From Sediminibacterium sp. UBA657 (GTDB lineage Bacteria > Bacteroidota > Bacteroidia > Chitinophagales > Chitinophagaceae): a stretch of 64,000 nucleotides of DNA. Below are positions 1 through 8,824 of the stretch, in pieces (within the stretch, counting starts at the first letter, position 1; every line of letters starts with the position of its first letter). The notes beneath the pieces are model-generated. The model was not told the origin of the DNA and ran no database searches. It worked only from the letters and a program-made list of their open reading frames with translations. The DNA lies in assembly GCA_002299885.1 (NCBI GenBank), contig DBOB01000021.1, forward strand, positions 37,535-101,534, read 5' to 3'. A program made the position numbers and the translations under genes.

Positions 1-344
1 TGAACTTGGCTACCGATGATGATATCATCACATTAGATGATAGTTTAAGGTCTCCCCATAATTTTCATCTAAATATCATGTCCAGGTTTGGAGTATTGAT
101 ATTTATGATTTGGACGTATTTTTTAATTCAACTCTTAAAACCTTTATTTAAAAAGCAATTACAAGGGAAGCGTTTATTAATAGGCTGTATTTTGTTGGCC
201 TTTTTATTAAATGCAAGTTTTGATGTTTTTTTAGAAGGCCCGATGGGTGCATTTCCATTTTGGACATGGATGGGACTCTATTTACTTGCAGAGGACCAAG
301 AATATTTAGTTGAGCCCGTAACTAAAACCAATTTGAACAATTGA
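1..344 (+). CDS. C-terminal end of an O-antigen ligase/polymerase-like membrane protein (5' end outside window)
   Basis: The reading frame is open from the first base and ends at TGA 342-344, so the gene is cut by the window edge; the TTG at 6 is not its real start. The visible part has two hydrophobic segments (about residues 30-47 and 58-75 counted from the TTG) and the short motif SPHNFHLNIMSRFG, then FPFWTWMGL near the end. Histidine-containing SPHN motifs followed by membrane helices are typical of the last part of Wzy_C/O-antigen ligase-type proteins, which polymerise or transfer lipid-linked glycans on the periplasmic side of the inner membrane. The 3' end overlaps the convergent Wzi-like gene by 39 bases. 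Family assignment is inferred from a short fragment. Confidence 0.6.
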   Translation, partial: NLATDDDIITLDDSLRSPHNFHLNIMSRFGVLIFMIWTYFLIQLLKPLFKKQLQGKRLLIGCILLAFLLNASFDVFLEGPMGAFPFWTWMGLYLLAEDQEYLVEPVTKTNLNN

Positions 345-1982
345 TTCTCTGTTTCTGATGCCTTTCCCTCTTGTATTTTTATCGTCTATGTATTCAAAGC
401 TTGTTCTAAGGTAGAGGTTATTCATCCACTCATAGCTTGCTTGAAAAAAGAAATCAGTTCTGGTTTGTTCATAATCGGATAAAAATTTTGGTTGCGGTTC
501 GGCATTGTATTGATCATACACCGAGCCTTCTCCACCTTTATTCATAAATTGAATTCTAGTGTAAAACTTTAGTTTTGGCAGGTAGTTATACCTAGCAAAA
601 ATCATTTTTCTGTGAAAATTACTACCCATCCAATCACCTAAGGGATAGTTAAACTGAGCATAGGTTTGTGCAGGAATTAAATTATTGTATACAAAAGGGT
701 TCACTCTAGTATATTCTGCACCTAGTGTGAGATAGGGCGTAAAGTAATCAGTCACCGAAGCGCCCAAGGTATAGCCTAATTGGTTTCTGCTTTTAGCTTT
801 ATTGAATATTGACGCTAACCTAATTTCATCAATGAACAAAGAACCATATAAATGGGTATTCTTAATTTGATTCCTAGAACTTAATTGTAAAAAATATTGT
901 CCATTAGAACCTGCATTAATTAAGTAATTACTCTTATTGTTGTCATAAATCTTGAACAAATTAATGGGAATTAAAAATCCCGGGTCTAATTGATCACTGT
1001 AAATAATACTTTCTCCTATCGCTAAGTCTAACCCTTTTTTAATGTTAAATTGTAGGGTATGGCTAGCTATGAATTTTTGTCTATTGATAATGCGAATGTC
1101 GCCGCTTACACCACCATTATAGGTAGGATAAGTTTTAGTCGAATCAACAATTTCTGAATTGAGCCATCCATGGAAATAGTTAAAACGTAACCACTTAATA
1201 GGATTATAATCGAATCTAATTAAAGGAAAACTTGGTGCACGGTCCGATAAAACAATACGACCGTTTTCGCCATAGCCCCAAACAATTTGGTCCTTACCAA
1301 AACTTATAGATCCATTTTTGAAACTATAACTTATGGTAGCACGTATATCGGAATGATTGATTTTTCTATCATCATTCAATCCAACTAAAATAATACCTGT
1401 TTTTGGCTCCTGCCTTCTAAAATCTAATTTATTCACTGTATAAAAATCACGAACAGTTCCTAGTTCTGTCACATCTCTGTAAATTATTTGGTAGCCCCAT
1501 TTTTTTCCAACCTTACCCCAAAGGTTCAATCCATTACTAACCTGTGTGATGTTTTGACCGCCACCTACAATAAAATTTGCACTCACATTCGGGTCTAGGT
1601 TCAGTGAAAAATCTTTCGTATGAATAAAAAACATTCTTGGGCGCTGGTGCGCATCTTTAACAAAAAACCCAATTTCGTTTTTGATCAATGAGTCAGCAAT
1701 TAAATCCTGATTGTATTCTTGAAGATAAAAATCTAATTCTTTTAGCTCAATACTAGTTAAGCTTGTTCTTTGTTGTGATAACTGAAATAATGCATTTGCA
1801 ATTCTAGTTCTTTCAATTGGCTGAATAATATCATTGAACTGAATGAATCCTTTTTGCGCCATCCTAGCAAGGTAAGCATGGGCTTCCACATTTTTATTTT
1901 CCCAAATAGTTTGCGAATAAGTATGCTTTGCAAAAAAGCTTAACACAAGCAAAAAAAGGACGAGTCGTATTTTATGTTTCAT
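306..1982 (-). CDS. Capsule assembly Wzi family outer-membrane protein
   Basis: A 558-residue protein that begins with a clear signal peptide (MKHKIRLVLFLLVLSFFAKHTYS, cleavage near residue 23). The rest is rich in alternating aromatic/polar strands such as KWGYQIIYRD, SFKNGSISFGKDQIVWGYGE and NRESIVQIGFSYGLN, as expected for an outer-membrane beta-barrel, and it ends in an aromatic-rich strand. The pattern WGYGENGRIVLSDRAPSFP is typical of Bacteroidota Wzi/caps_assemb_Wzi proteins, which help anchor or assemble surface polysaccharide. Its ATG overlaps the stop of the upstream sugar transferase by one base (TAATG), so the two form a minus-strand pair. Position beside export genes supports the call. 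Confidence 0.8.
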   Translation of the reverse strand: MKHKIRLVLFLLVLSFFAKHTYSQTIWENKNVEAHAYLARMAQKGFIQFNDIIQPIERTRIANALFQLSQQRTSLTSIELKELDFYLQEYNQDLIADSLIKNEIGFFVKDAHQRPRMFFIHTKDFSLNLDPNVSANFIVGGGQNITQVSNGLNLWGKVGKKWGYQIIYRDVTELGTVRDFYTVNKLDFRRQEPKTGIILVGLNDDRKINHSDIRATISYSFKNGSISFGKDQIVWGYGENGRIVLSDRAPSFPLIRFDYNPIKWLRFNYFHGWLNSEIVDSTKTYPTYNGGVSGDIRIINRQKFIASHTLQFNIKKGLDLAIGESIIYSDQLDPGFLIPINLFKIYDNNKSNYLINAGSNGQYFLQLSSRNQIKNTHLYGSLFIDEIRLASIFNKAKSRNQLGYTLGASVTDYFTPYLTLGAEYTRVNPFVYNNLIPAQTYAQFNYPLGDWMGSNFHRKMIFARYNYLPKLKFYTRIQFMNKGGEGSVYDQYNAEPQPKFLSDYEQTRTDFFFQASYEWMNNLYLRTSFEYIDDKNTRGKGIRNRESIVQIGFSYGLN

Positions 1983-3376
1983 TAGTAAGCATTTTGATCG
2001 CCTCTAAATATATTGACAATAGTTTGAATGATGATCTGTAAATCTAACCAAAAACTCCATCTATGAATATAGTATAAATCAAAATTCACGCGACGTTGCA
2101 TTTCTTGCGTTGTTTTGGTCTCACCTCTGCAGCCATTCACCTGTGCTAATCCCGTAATACCAGGCAATACCTGGTGACGTAACATATAGTTGTCAACAGT
2201 TTGCATTGATTCTAAATTCAATGGTGTTGGATGAGGACGTGGTCCTACCACTGACATATTGCCAATTAATACATTCCAAAACTGAGGCAATTCGTCTAAG
2301 TTGGTTTGTCTTAATAATTTTCCAATCAATGTAATTCTTGGGTCGTTCTTAAATGCCTGATTGTAATGGCCTCCTTCATCTATATCAGAACTTTCTTTAA
2401 CCATTGACCTAAATTTAAAACAAGTTATTTTTTGGTTGTTCAATCCCCAGCGTTCTTGTTTAAAAATAATCGGCCCCTTACTTGTTAATTTAATAATGAT
2501 AGCTATGATTGGTAAAATAAATATACCAATGGTTAAAAAGAAGACAGAAGCAAATACAATATCAAAAATTCTTTTCACTAATTTATTTTCTGCTTTATCT
2601 AAAGGCAGAGAACCAATATTCACTACTGGCAATTGACCAATATTTTGAATAAAAACACTAGAGGTGGTGAAGTCTGTTAAATCGGGTAACATCCTAACGC
2701 GCACATTGTTGTTGTCACAAATGCGAATACAGTCTTGAATTTGTTTGGATTCTTTATTTGACAACGCTATAAAGACTTCGTTGATTTTTTTGGAACTAAG
2801 TACTTGATTCAATTGATCGAGTTGACCAAAATAGGTCACATCGTTTTGAATAGATGGTTGATCTGCGATATAGCCGGCACATTGATACCCATAGTAATAG
2901 TATTTATGGACGGTCTCAATAAAGTTGGCTGCCACTTGGTTGTTGCCTATTAACAATACTTGGTCAAAATAAGCGCCATGGTATAGGGCGGAGTGAATTT
3001 TTTTTCTTAGTGCATATTTGGTTGCTATGGCTAAAAAAGAGCAAACACTCACAAAAACAATGATAAATGGAGAGGAATATTTATGGTTTAGGCTAAGAAA
3101 AAATAACATTGAGCTGAGCGAAACAGCAAAAACGATGGTATGATAGAGGATAAAAACAATCTCCTCCGAGAATTTATTAGACCTTCTGTCCGAATAAAGC
3201 TTTGAAAAAAGTGACATAGACCACCATAAACCAATGGCCACAATGTAAAAAATTGGGCTTATCACAGGAACAACGCCCTTGTTAAATGCATAAGCCGTCA
3301 GAAAATAGCTTACAAACACCACCAGGGCGTCTAGGCTATACCTAATATTTTTAAAAAATAGGCTTGGTTTCTGCAT
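1982..3376 (-). CDS. Polyprenyl-phosphate hexose-1-phosphate transferase (WcaJ-type initiating transferase)
   Basis: A 464-residue membrane protein with about four N-terminal transmembrane helices (residues 10-120), a central Rossmann-like CoA-binding-type domain, a further helix near 275-295 and a C-terminal bacterial sugar transferase domain. Diagnostic motifs are KITCFKFRSM, TNLDELPQFWNVLIG and MSVVGPRPHP, then PGITGLAQVNG. Such enzymes transfer a hexose-1-phosphate from a UDP-sugar to undecaprenyl phosphate at the inner membrane and start repeat-unit assembly. It is the first gene of a minus-strand pair with the Wzi-like gene and is divergent from the SLBB export gene across a 320-base gap. 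A second, shorter initiating transferase lies at 39014-39565. Confidence 0.9.
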   Translation of the reverse strand: MQKPSLFFKNIRYSLDALVVFVSYFLTAYAFNKGVVPVISPIFYIVAIGLWWSMSLFSKLYSDRRSNKFSEEIVFILYHTIVFAVSLSSMLFFLSLNHKYSSPFIIVFVSVCSFLAIATKYALRKKIHSALYHGAYFDQVLLIGNNQVAANFIETVHKYYYYGYQCAGYIADQPSIQNDVTYFGQLDQLNQVLSSKKINEVFIALSNKESKQIQDCIRICDNNNVRVRMLPDLTDFTTSSVFIQNIGQLPVVNIGSLPLDKAENKLVKRIFDIVFASVFFLTIGIFILPIIAIIIKLTSKGPIIFKQERWGLNNQKITCFKFRSMVKESSDIDEGGHYNQAFKNDPRITLIGKLLRQTNLDELPQFWNVLIGNMSVVGPRPHPTPLNLESMQTVDNYMLRHQVLPGITGLAQVNGCRGETKTTQEMQRRVNFDLYYIHRWSFWLDLQIIIQTIVNIFRGDQNAY

Positions 3377-3696
3377 GCAGTTGGTTAATGAAATTTATTT
3401 GTTGGTGGGGGGATAAACAAAGCTAAATAAAAAGCGTTAAAACCTCGTTCAAAATTTTTGATAAATGGGTGAAAATTAGTTCATTATTAAGTTTGAGAAT
3501 TCGTTATAATACGTATCTTCGTTCAAAATCCCCCAAAATTTTAAGGCTAAATTACAGTCAAAAATAAACCGCAGATTACCAGTAATTTTACACGTAATTT
3601 GAACTCTTATTTTTATCTTTGTAACAATTTAACATCTTAAGTCTATACTGTGACTTAGAATGGCCATGCCATATTAAAAATCCAAAAATTCAAGAT
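3377..3696. promoter_or_regulatory. Divergent intergenic region with a TAnnTTTG promoter box for the export genes
   Basis: A 320-base AT-rich gap between divergently transcribed glycan-assembly genes. TATCTTTG at 3614-3621 fits the Bacteroidota -7 consensus TAnnTTTG and lies about 75 bases before the SLBB gene. A TTTG at 3598-3601 is too close to be a canonical -33 element, so only the -7 box is supported. I see no ORF or RNA gene here. Confidence 0.45.
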
Positions 3697-6258
3697 ATGA
3701 ATTTATTCAAAAGTGCTTTATTAAGCCTATGTTTCTTGCTCCTTTCAAGTACAATAGTACTAGCCCAAAATGCTGGTAACTTATTGGCAGGCAAGGACTT
3801 ATCCACTATTAAAGTGGATGCCCTTACCGATGCAGAACTTGCCCAAATTCAAGCTCAATTAAAACAATCAGGTGTTAGTATTGATATGGTAGAATCCCAG
3901 GCTATTGCTAAAGGGATGTCTCCAGCTGAGTTCGCTAAGCTTAAAGCTAGGTTGGCAAACGTAAAAGGCGGATCTAAAAGTACTTCCCCTTTGACCAAGA
4001 AAACAGTTAAAAAAACGACTGATAATGAGCAGGATAGCACAGAGCAAGAAAATGTAACTGAATCTAAAATTAACCCATTGATATACGGTTCTGAACTTTT
4101 TGCAAATAGCCAGGGTTTTAAAAATAGTGAGAACGTAGCTACCCCGCTTAATTACGAAGTAGGCACCAACGATGTCTTAAAATTAGTCGTTTACGGTGTA
4201 CAAGAATACAGTGCAGATTTAGATGTAAGCAAGGAAGGTACGGTATTGATAGAAAATGTGGGACGTATTAAAGTGGCAGGATTGACAATTGAAGCTGCAA
4301 CCACAAGGATTAAACAACAAATGGCGAATACGGCGTATCCAAGTTTAAGGTCTGGTGAATCAAAAATGGCTTTAACTGTGGGTGATACTAGAACCATCCA
4401 AGTCACTATCATTGGTGCACAAAGAAGTGGCAATTACAATGTATCTTCTTTATCCAATGTATTAAGTGCTTTAACTATGGCGGGTGGTCCAAGTGAAATT
4501 GGTTCCTACAGGGCGATTGAATTGATTCGTGATAATAAAGTTGTTAAAACATTTGATTTATATGCATTTATGCAAAACGGGGATCAATCACAAAATATGG
4601 GCTTGAAGGACCGTGACGTCATTAAAGTGCCTCCATACAAAGGTAGGATCGAGATCAAAGGCCAAGTAAAACGCCCAGGTATTTTTGAATTAAACGCGAC
4701 AGAATCATTCAAACAGTTTCTACAATATGCCGGCGGCTTTGATGACACAGCTTATACTGCTTGGGTGAAAGTGATTCAAAAAAATGACAAAGAAAAAGCA
4801 GTAAAAGACTTAGCACAAAATCAATTTGCAAACTACCAACCACAGGGCGGTGATATCATACAAGTATCTAAAATTTTAGATCGTTTTCAGAACAGGGTAA
4901 AATTATCAGGCGCTGTATTTAGACCAGATGTATATGAATTAACAGAAGGGATGCGTATTAGTGATTTAGTTCAAAGAGCGGATGGATTGAGAGAAGATGC
5001 TTTTATTGGTAGAGCACAGTTGATAAGATTAAAGCCAAACTTATTAAAGGAATTGGTGACTATAAATCTATCTAAGGCTTTACAAAAAGATCCTAATGAA
5101 AATATCTTTTTACAAAGAGAAGATGAATTATACATTAATTCCATTGTAGATTTAAGAGATTCATTAACAGTAGATTTATTAGGAGAAGTAAGAAGTCAAG
5201 GGCGTTTTAACTATGTAGACAGCATGACGGTAAAGGATTTAATTTTGATGGCAGGTGGTTTTAATTATGCAGCCAATAAGCAAATAGAAGTGGCAAGATT
5301 GGTTCAATATGGAGATAGAGTTACCAATAACCAAGTGGCAACTATCTTAAAAACTGAAGTGAATGGTGATTTAAGCTTTAATGCAGGACAAGAAAATTTT
5401 GTATTACAACCAATGGATGTAGTAACCATCACCAAAAAAGTAGGCTTTACCAACCCCGAAGTGGTGAGCATTAGCGGACAGGTACAAAATGTTGGTAAAT
5501 ACACTTTAAGCACACGTGTGGAAAGAGTGAGTGATATTGTAAAGCGCGCTGGCGGATTGATTGGAGAAGCTTATGGTGAAGGCGCTTATATTAAAAGAAG
5601 TCGTTACAATATTGATACTTTAAAATCGGATGAATCAAAGACATCTATTGAGGAGGCTTATAACAGAAAGTTTAAAGCACAACAGGAAGCAGAAAAACAA
5701 AATATAAACACATTGTTAAATGGCAATAATAATGGCCAAACGAATTTGGCAGATGTGAATATAAAAAAGAAAAACTTAAAAGACACTTTAAATCTTTTAT
5801 TTAAAGAATTAAATGAGGATACCTACCAAATTGCTATTGATATTAATAAGATCATGGAAAAGCCAGGTTCTGAATTAGATTTGGTATTGAGAGACAAGGA
5901 TGAAATTATGATTCCAAAAACAGATAATCGTGTTAAAATTAGTGGTGGTGTATTAAGACCAACCAATATAGTATATAGAGATGGCTTAACATTAGGGGAA
6001 TGTATTAGTGCCGCAGGTGGTATTAGCGAGTATGCAAAAAGAGGCAGGGCTTATGTGGTATATGCCAACGGAAAATCTTCTAGAACAAAACATTTTGGCT
6101 TGTTTAGATTAAATCCATCCATTAAACCAGGCTCGGAAATTGTATTGCCAGAAACGAATGAGAAAAAGGAGAAGACAATCACCACCTTCATTCAATTTAC
6201 TACCGTACTTGCTCAGATTGCAGGTGCAATTGCAACCATTTCTATCTTAAACAGATAA
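3697..6258 (+). CDS. SLBB-domain polysaccharide export protein (Wza-like)
   Basis: An 853-residue exported protein: signal peptide at residues 1-23 (ending IVLAQ), a charged low-complexity linker (about 85-125), a Poly_export domain starting near NYEVGTNDVLKLVVYG (about 150-230), then repeated SLBB units, each recognisable by G-x-V-x-x-P/G-x-Y/F motifs such as IEIKGQVKRPGIFEL, VKLSGAVFRPDVYEL, VDLLGEVRSQGRFNY, VSISGQVQNVGKYTL and VKISGGVLRPTNIVY. A C-terminal hydrophobic segment (about 825-850) is present. Proteins of this type form the outer-membrane/periplasmic export channel for capsule or exopolysaccharide; the multi-SLBB length is usual for Bacteroidota. The Wzz-like gene follows after one base. 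Confidence 0.9.
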   Translation: MNLFKSALLSLCFLLLSSTIVLAQNAGNLLAGKDLSTIKVDALTDAELAQIQAQLKQSGVSIDMVESQAIAKGMSPAEFAKLKARLANVKGGSKSTSPLTKKTVKKTTDNEQDSTEQENVTESKINPLIYGSELFANSQGFKNSENVATPLNYEVGTNDVLKLVVYGVQEYSADLDVSKEGTVLIENVGRIKVAGLTIEAATTRIKQQMANTAYPSLRSGESKMALTVGDTRTIQVTIIGAQRSGNYNVSSLSNVLSALTMAGGPSEIGSYRAIELIRDNKVVKTFDLYAFMQNGDQSQNMGLKDRDVIKVPPYKGRIEIKGQVKRPGIFELNATESFKQFLQYAGGFDDTAYTAWVKVIQKNDKEKAVKDLAQNQFANYQPQGGDIIQVSKILDRFQNRVKLSGAVFRPDVYELTEGMRISDLVQRADGLREDAFIGRAQLIRLKPNLLKELVTINLSKALQKDPNENIFLQREDELYINSIVDLRDSLTVDLLGEVRSQGRFNYVDSMTVKDLILMAGGFNYAANKQIEVARLVQYGDRVTNNQVATILKTEVNGDLSFNAGQENFVLQPMDVVTITKKVGFTNPEVVSISGQVQNVGKYTLSTRVERVSDIVKRAGGLIGEAYGEGAYIKRSRYNIDTLKSDESKTSIEEAYNRKFKAQQEAEKQNINTLLNGNNNGQTNLADVNIKKKNLKDTLNLLFKELNEDTYQIAIDINKIMEKPGSELDLVLRDKDEIMIPKTDNRVKISGGVLRPTNIVYRDGLTLGECISAAGGISEYAKRGRAYVVYANGKSSRTKHFGLFRLNPSIKPGSEIVLPETNEKKEKTITTFIQFTTVLAQIAGAIATISILNR

Positions 6259-6259
6259 C

Positions 6260-7345
6260 ATGACGAAGATAACAGATGAACAACAGCAGATAGACAACGA
6301 TGAAATTTCTTTAAAGGAGTTGATTCAAAAAATACAGGAGTGGATAGCGTATTTAAAAACGCAGTGGAAACTCATTATTGGTATTGCAGTATTGGGTGGT
6401 ATCATAGGATTTGTGTATGCAAGTTTTCAAAAACCTAGTTACTTAGCAACTACTACTTTCGTATTAGAGGAAGATAAAGGCGGTGGAGGATTAGGAGGTG
6501 CAATGGGCCTAGCAAGTAGTTTTGGATTTGACTTAGGTGGAGGTGGCGGAGGTTTATTTACAAGTTCTAATATCATTGAACTAATGAAGAGCCGCTTGGT
6601 GGTGGAAAAAACATTATTGAATCCAGTAAAAATAGCAGGCAAGGAAATTAGCCTTGCTGATTACTATATTCAATTTAATGAACTTAAAGAAGGCTGGTTT
6701 AATAAACCAGCACTTTCCAATATTAGCTTTCCAATAAATGCAGATAGATCAAAATTTAGTTTAATGCAGGATTCGATATTACAAAGTATTTCTGCAGGAT
6801 TGACTAAAAATAATTTAGTGATTGCACAGAAGGATAAAAAAGTAAGCATCATTAGTTTGACTGTTAAAACCGAAAACGAACTATTTTCTAAATTGTTTTG
6901 TGAGCAATTGTTAAAAGAAACTTCTGATTTTTATATTGAAACAAAAAGTAAAAAATCTAGGTTGAATGTAGATATTTTACAACACCAAGCTGATAGTATA
7001 AGAGCCGAACTAAATGGTGCTATTACAGGGGTGGCAGCAGCCAGTGATAATGTATACAATTTGAACCCAGCTTACAATGTTAAAAAGACACCTGGAACAA
7101 GACGCCAGGTAGATGTTCAGGCCAATACAGCCATACTCACTCAATTAGTAGCGCAGTTGGAATTGTCTAAAGTAAGTTTAAGAAAAGAAACCCCATTGGT
7201 ACAATTAATAGACCGCCCTATTTTACCATTGGAAAAGGAAAAGGTAGGAAGATTAAAATCATTGGTATTAGGTGGTTTTTTAGCAGGATTTTTAACAGTG
7301 TTGTATTTGGTATTTGGGCAGTTGTATAGGAAGATGGTAGCATAG
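6260..7345 (+). CDS. Wzz-like chain-length determinant / polysaccharide co-polymerase
   Basis: A 361-residue inner-membrane protein with two transmembrane segments (about 38-55 and 332-353) flanking a large periplasmic domain, the usual Wzz architecture. The glycine-rich stretch around residues 75-100 is common in Bacteroidota homologues. A C-terminal proline-rich motif near IDRPILPLEKEK precedes the second helix. There is no C-terminal BY-kinase domain. It controls glycan chain length with the Wzy polymerase and the SLBB exporter encoded just upstream. It ends 180 bases before the big glycan operon. Confidence 0.85.
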   Translation: MTKITDEQQQIDNDEISLKELIQKIQEWIAYLKTQWKLIIGIAVLGGIIGFVYASFQKPSYLATTTFVLEEDKGGGGLGGAMGLASSFGFDLGGGGGGLFTSSNIIELMKSRLVVEKTLLNPVKIAGKEISLADYYIQFNELKEGWFNKPALSNISFPINADRSKFSLMQDSILQSISAGLTKNNLVIAQKDKKVSIISLTVKTENELFSKLFCEQLLKETSDFYIETKSKKSRLNVDILQHQADSIRAELNGAITGVAAASDNVYNLNPAYNVKKTPGTRRQVDVQANTAILTQLVAQLELSKVSLRKETPLVQLIDRPILPLEKEKVGRLKSLVLGGFLAGFLTVLYLVFGQLYRKMVA

Positions 7346-7351
7346 AAAATG

Positions 7352-7365
7352 ATTAGTGTGGTCCA
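7352..7365. repeat. Left copy of ATTAGTGTGGTCCA element
   Basis: These 14 bases, just after the wzz stop, are identical to 52239-52252 at the other end of the glycan locus. At the right-hand site the sequence is part of a perfect 10+1+10 palindrome; here the second arm has diverged. Function unknown; a protein-binding site or recombination scar is possible. Confidence 0.5.
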
Positions 7366-7480
7366 GACGGCCGATTTGTATTCACAGATATACGTAAATC
7401 ATTAATTCGTTGATTTACAGCAATAAATTGATTTATATTTTTTCTATATCAAATAAAAAACAGTAAAAATAATGATGTTG

Positions 7481-7500
7481 GTGCGCAGTTCGGTGCGCAT
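7481..7500. promoter_or_regulatory. TGCGCA/TGCGCA leader hairpin before the glycan operon
   Basis: Two copies of GTGCGCA 12 bases apart (7481-7487 and 7493-7499). Because TGCGCA is self-complementary, the two can pair as a 6-bp stem around the loop GTTCGG. No T-tract follows. The hairpin lies 26 bases before the chosen start of the first operon gene, so it would be in the leader RNA. A very similar hairpin (loop ATTTGG) occurs at 52176-52194. Possible pause or antitermination site; that role is inference. Confidence 0.45.
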
Positions 7501-7525
7501 TATCTTGTCAAATAAAAATTGTAGT

Positions 7526-8815
7526 ATGTTAAGTCAGAAAAAGATTGCAGTAATTGGTTTAGGGTATGTGGGCTTGCCTTTAGCGATTGAGTTTAGTAAA
7601 AAGTATAAAGTTCTGGGTTTTGACATAAACAATGGTCGAATTGAGGAGCTTAAGACCGGTAAAGATCGAACAAATGAGGCTGATCTAGAAGGGTTGCAGT
7701 TCTCGATGAATTTGGCAAATGAATCAGATAAAGTGGGATTATGTTTTTCCTCAAATATTGAACATTTGAAGTCTTACAACGTATATATCGTTACAGTGCC
7801 TACACCTATTGACCAATTTAAAGCACCTGATTTAACTCCTTTGTTGAAAGCTTCTGAGATGTTGGGCAAAATAATCAAAAAGGGAGATATTGTAATTTAT
7901 GAATCTACGGTTTATCCTGGGTGTACAGAAGAAGACTGTGTTCCGGTATTAGAGAAATATTCTGGATTGAAATTTAATCAAGATTTTTATTGTGGTTATT
8001 CTCCAGAACGAATTAACCCTGGCGACAAATTAAATACATTAATTAAAATTAAAAAGGTAACATCCGGGTCCACACCAGAAATTGCAGAGGTAGTTGATCA
8101 ATTATATAAAACCATTATCACTGCAGGAACACATAAGGCTCCAAGCCTTAAAGTTGCAGAGGCATCTAAGGCTATTGAAAATGCACAAAGGGACGTGAAT
8201 ATATCATTTGTAAATGAGTTGGCTTTGATTTTTGACCGAATGGGTATTGACACCAATGATGTTTTGGATGCAGCAGGTACCAAATGGAATTTTTTGAAGT
8301 ATAAGCCGGGATTAGTTGGAGGGCATTGCATTAGTGTAGATCCTTATTATTTGGCACATAAAGCAGAAAGTTTGGGCTATCATCCACAAGTGATATTATC
8401 TGGTCGACGCGTAAATGACAATATGGGGATGTTTGTAGCTAATAAATTAGTAAAACTATTGATTGCTAAAAATCATATGATTTCAAAATCAAATGTATTG
8501 GTTTTGGGCATCACATTTAAAGAGGATTGTCCAGATATTCGTAATTCAAAAGTTATTGATATTGTAAAGGAATTACAACAGTTTAATATTAATGTTGATG
8601 TATTTGACCCATATGCTAATAAACTAGAAGTTTTTGAAGAATACGGAATTCAATTAATTGACTCCACAAACTCAAAATATGATGGGATTATATTGGCAGT
8701 ATCTCACAACGAGTTTTTAAATTTGGATTTTGATGAACTTAAAAAACATAGTGATTCAATTTTATTCGATATAAAAGGATTTTTACCGCGAAAATTAGTA
8801 GATTCACGACTTTAA
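7526..8815 (+). CDS. Nucleotide-sugar 6-dehydrogenase (TviB/WbpA-type UDP-HexNAc dehydrogenase)
   Basis: A 429-residue UDP-glucose/GDP-mannose dehydrogenase family protein that oxidises a nucleotide-sugar C6 alcohol to a uronic acid using NAD. The N-terminal Rossmann motif is IAVIGLGYVGLPLAIEFSK; the middle has the catalytic region ESTVYPGCTEEDC; GLVGGHCISVDPYYLAHKAE is characteristic of the UDP-GlcNAc/GalNAc dehydrogenases (TviB, WbpA). The frame is open from an ATG at 7472, but that would translate the TGCGCA hairpin; conserved sequence begins only after ATG 7526, which I take as the start. It is the first gene of the long glycan operon and could supply the uronic acid later amidated by AsnB- or WbpG-type enzymes. 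Confidence 0.88.
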   Translation: MLSQKKIAVIGLGYVGLPLAIEFSKKYKVLGFDINNGRIEELKTGKDRTNEADLEGLQFSMNLANESDKVGLCFSSNIEHLKSYNVYIVTVPTPIDQFKAPDLTPLLKASEMLGKIIKKGDIVIYESTVYPGCTEEDCVPVLEKYSGLKFNQDFYCGYSPERINPGDKLNTLIKIKKVTSGSTPEIAEVVDQLYKTIITAGTHKAPSLKVAEASKAIENAQRDVNISFVNELALIFDRMGIDTNDVLDAAGTKWNFLKYKPGLVGGHCISVDPYYLAHKAESLGYHPQVILSGRRVNDNMGMFVANKLVKLLIAKNHMISKSNVLVLGITFKEDCPDIRNSKVIDIVKELQQFNINVDVFDPYANKLEVFEEYGIQLIDSTNSKYDGIILAVSHNEFLNLDFDELKKHSDSILFDIKGFLPRKLVDSRL

Positions 8816-8824
8816 TCTTTTACA

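Noticed and set aside
6478..6560. Glycine-rich coding stretch in the Wzz-like gene
   Set aside because: Looks odd but is common in Bacteroidota chain-length proteins.
7349..7405. 18-codon ORF starting on the ATTAGTGTGG element
   Set aside because: Too short, no conserved features; chance ATG.
7472..7525. Upstream ATG extension of the sugar 6-dehydrogenase (18 extra codons)
   Set aside because: It would translate the TGCGCA hairpin and has no similarity to family N-termini; homology starts right after ATG 7526.
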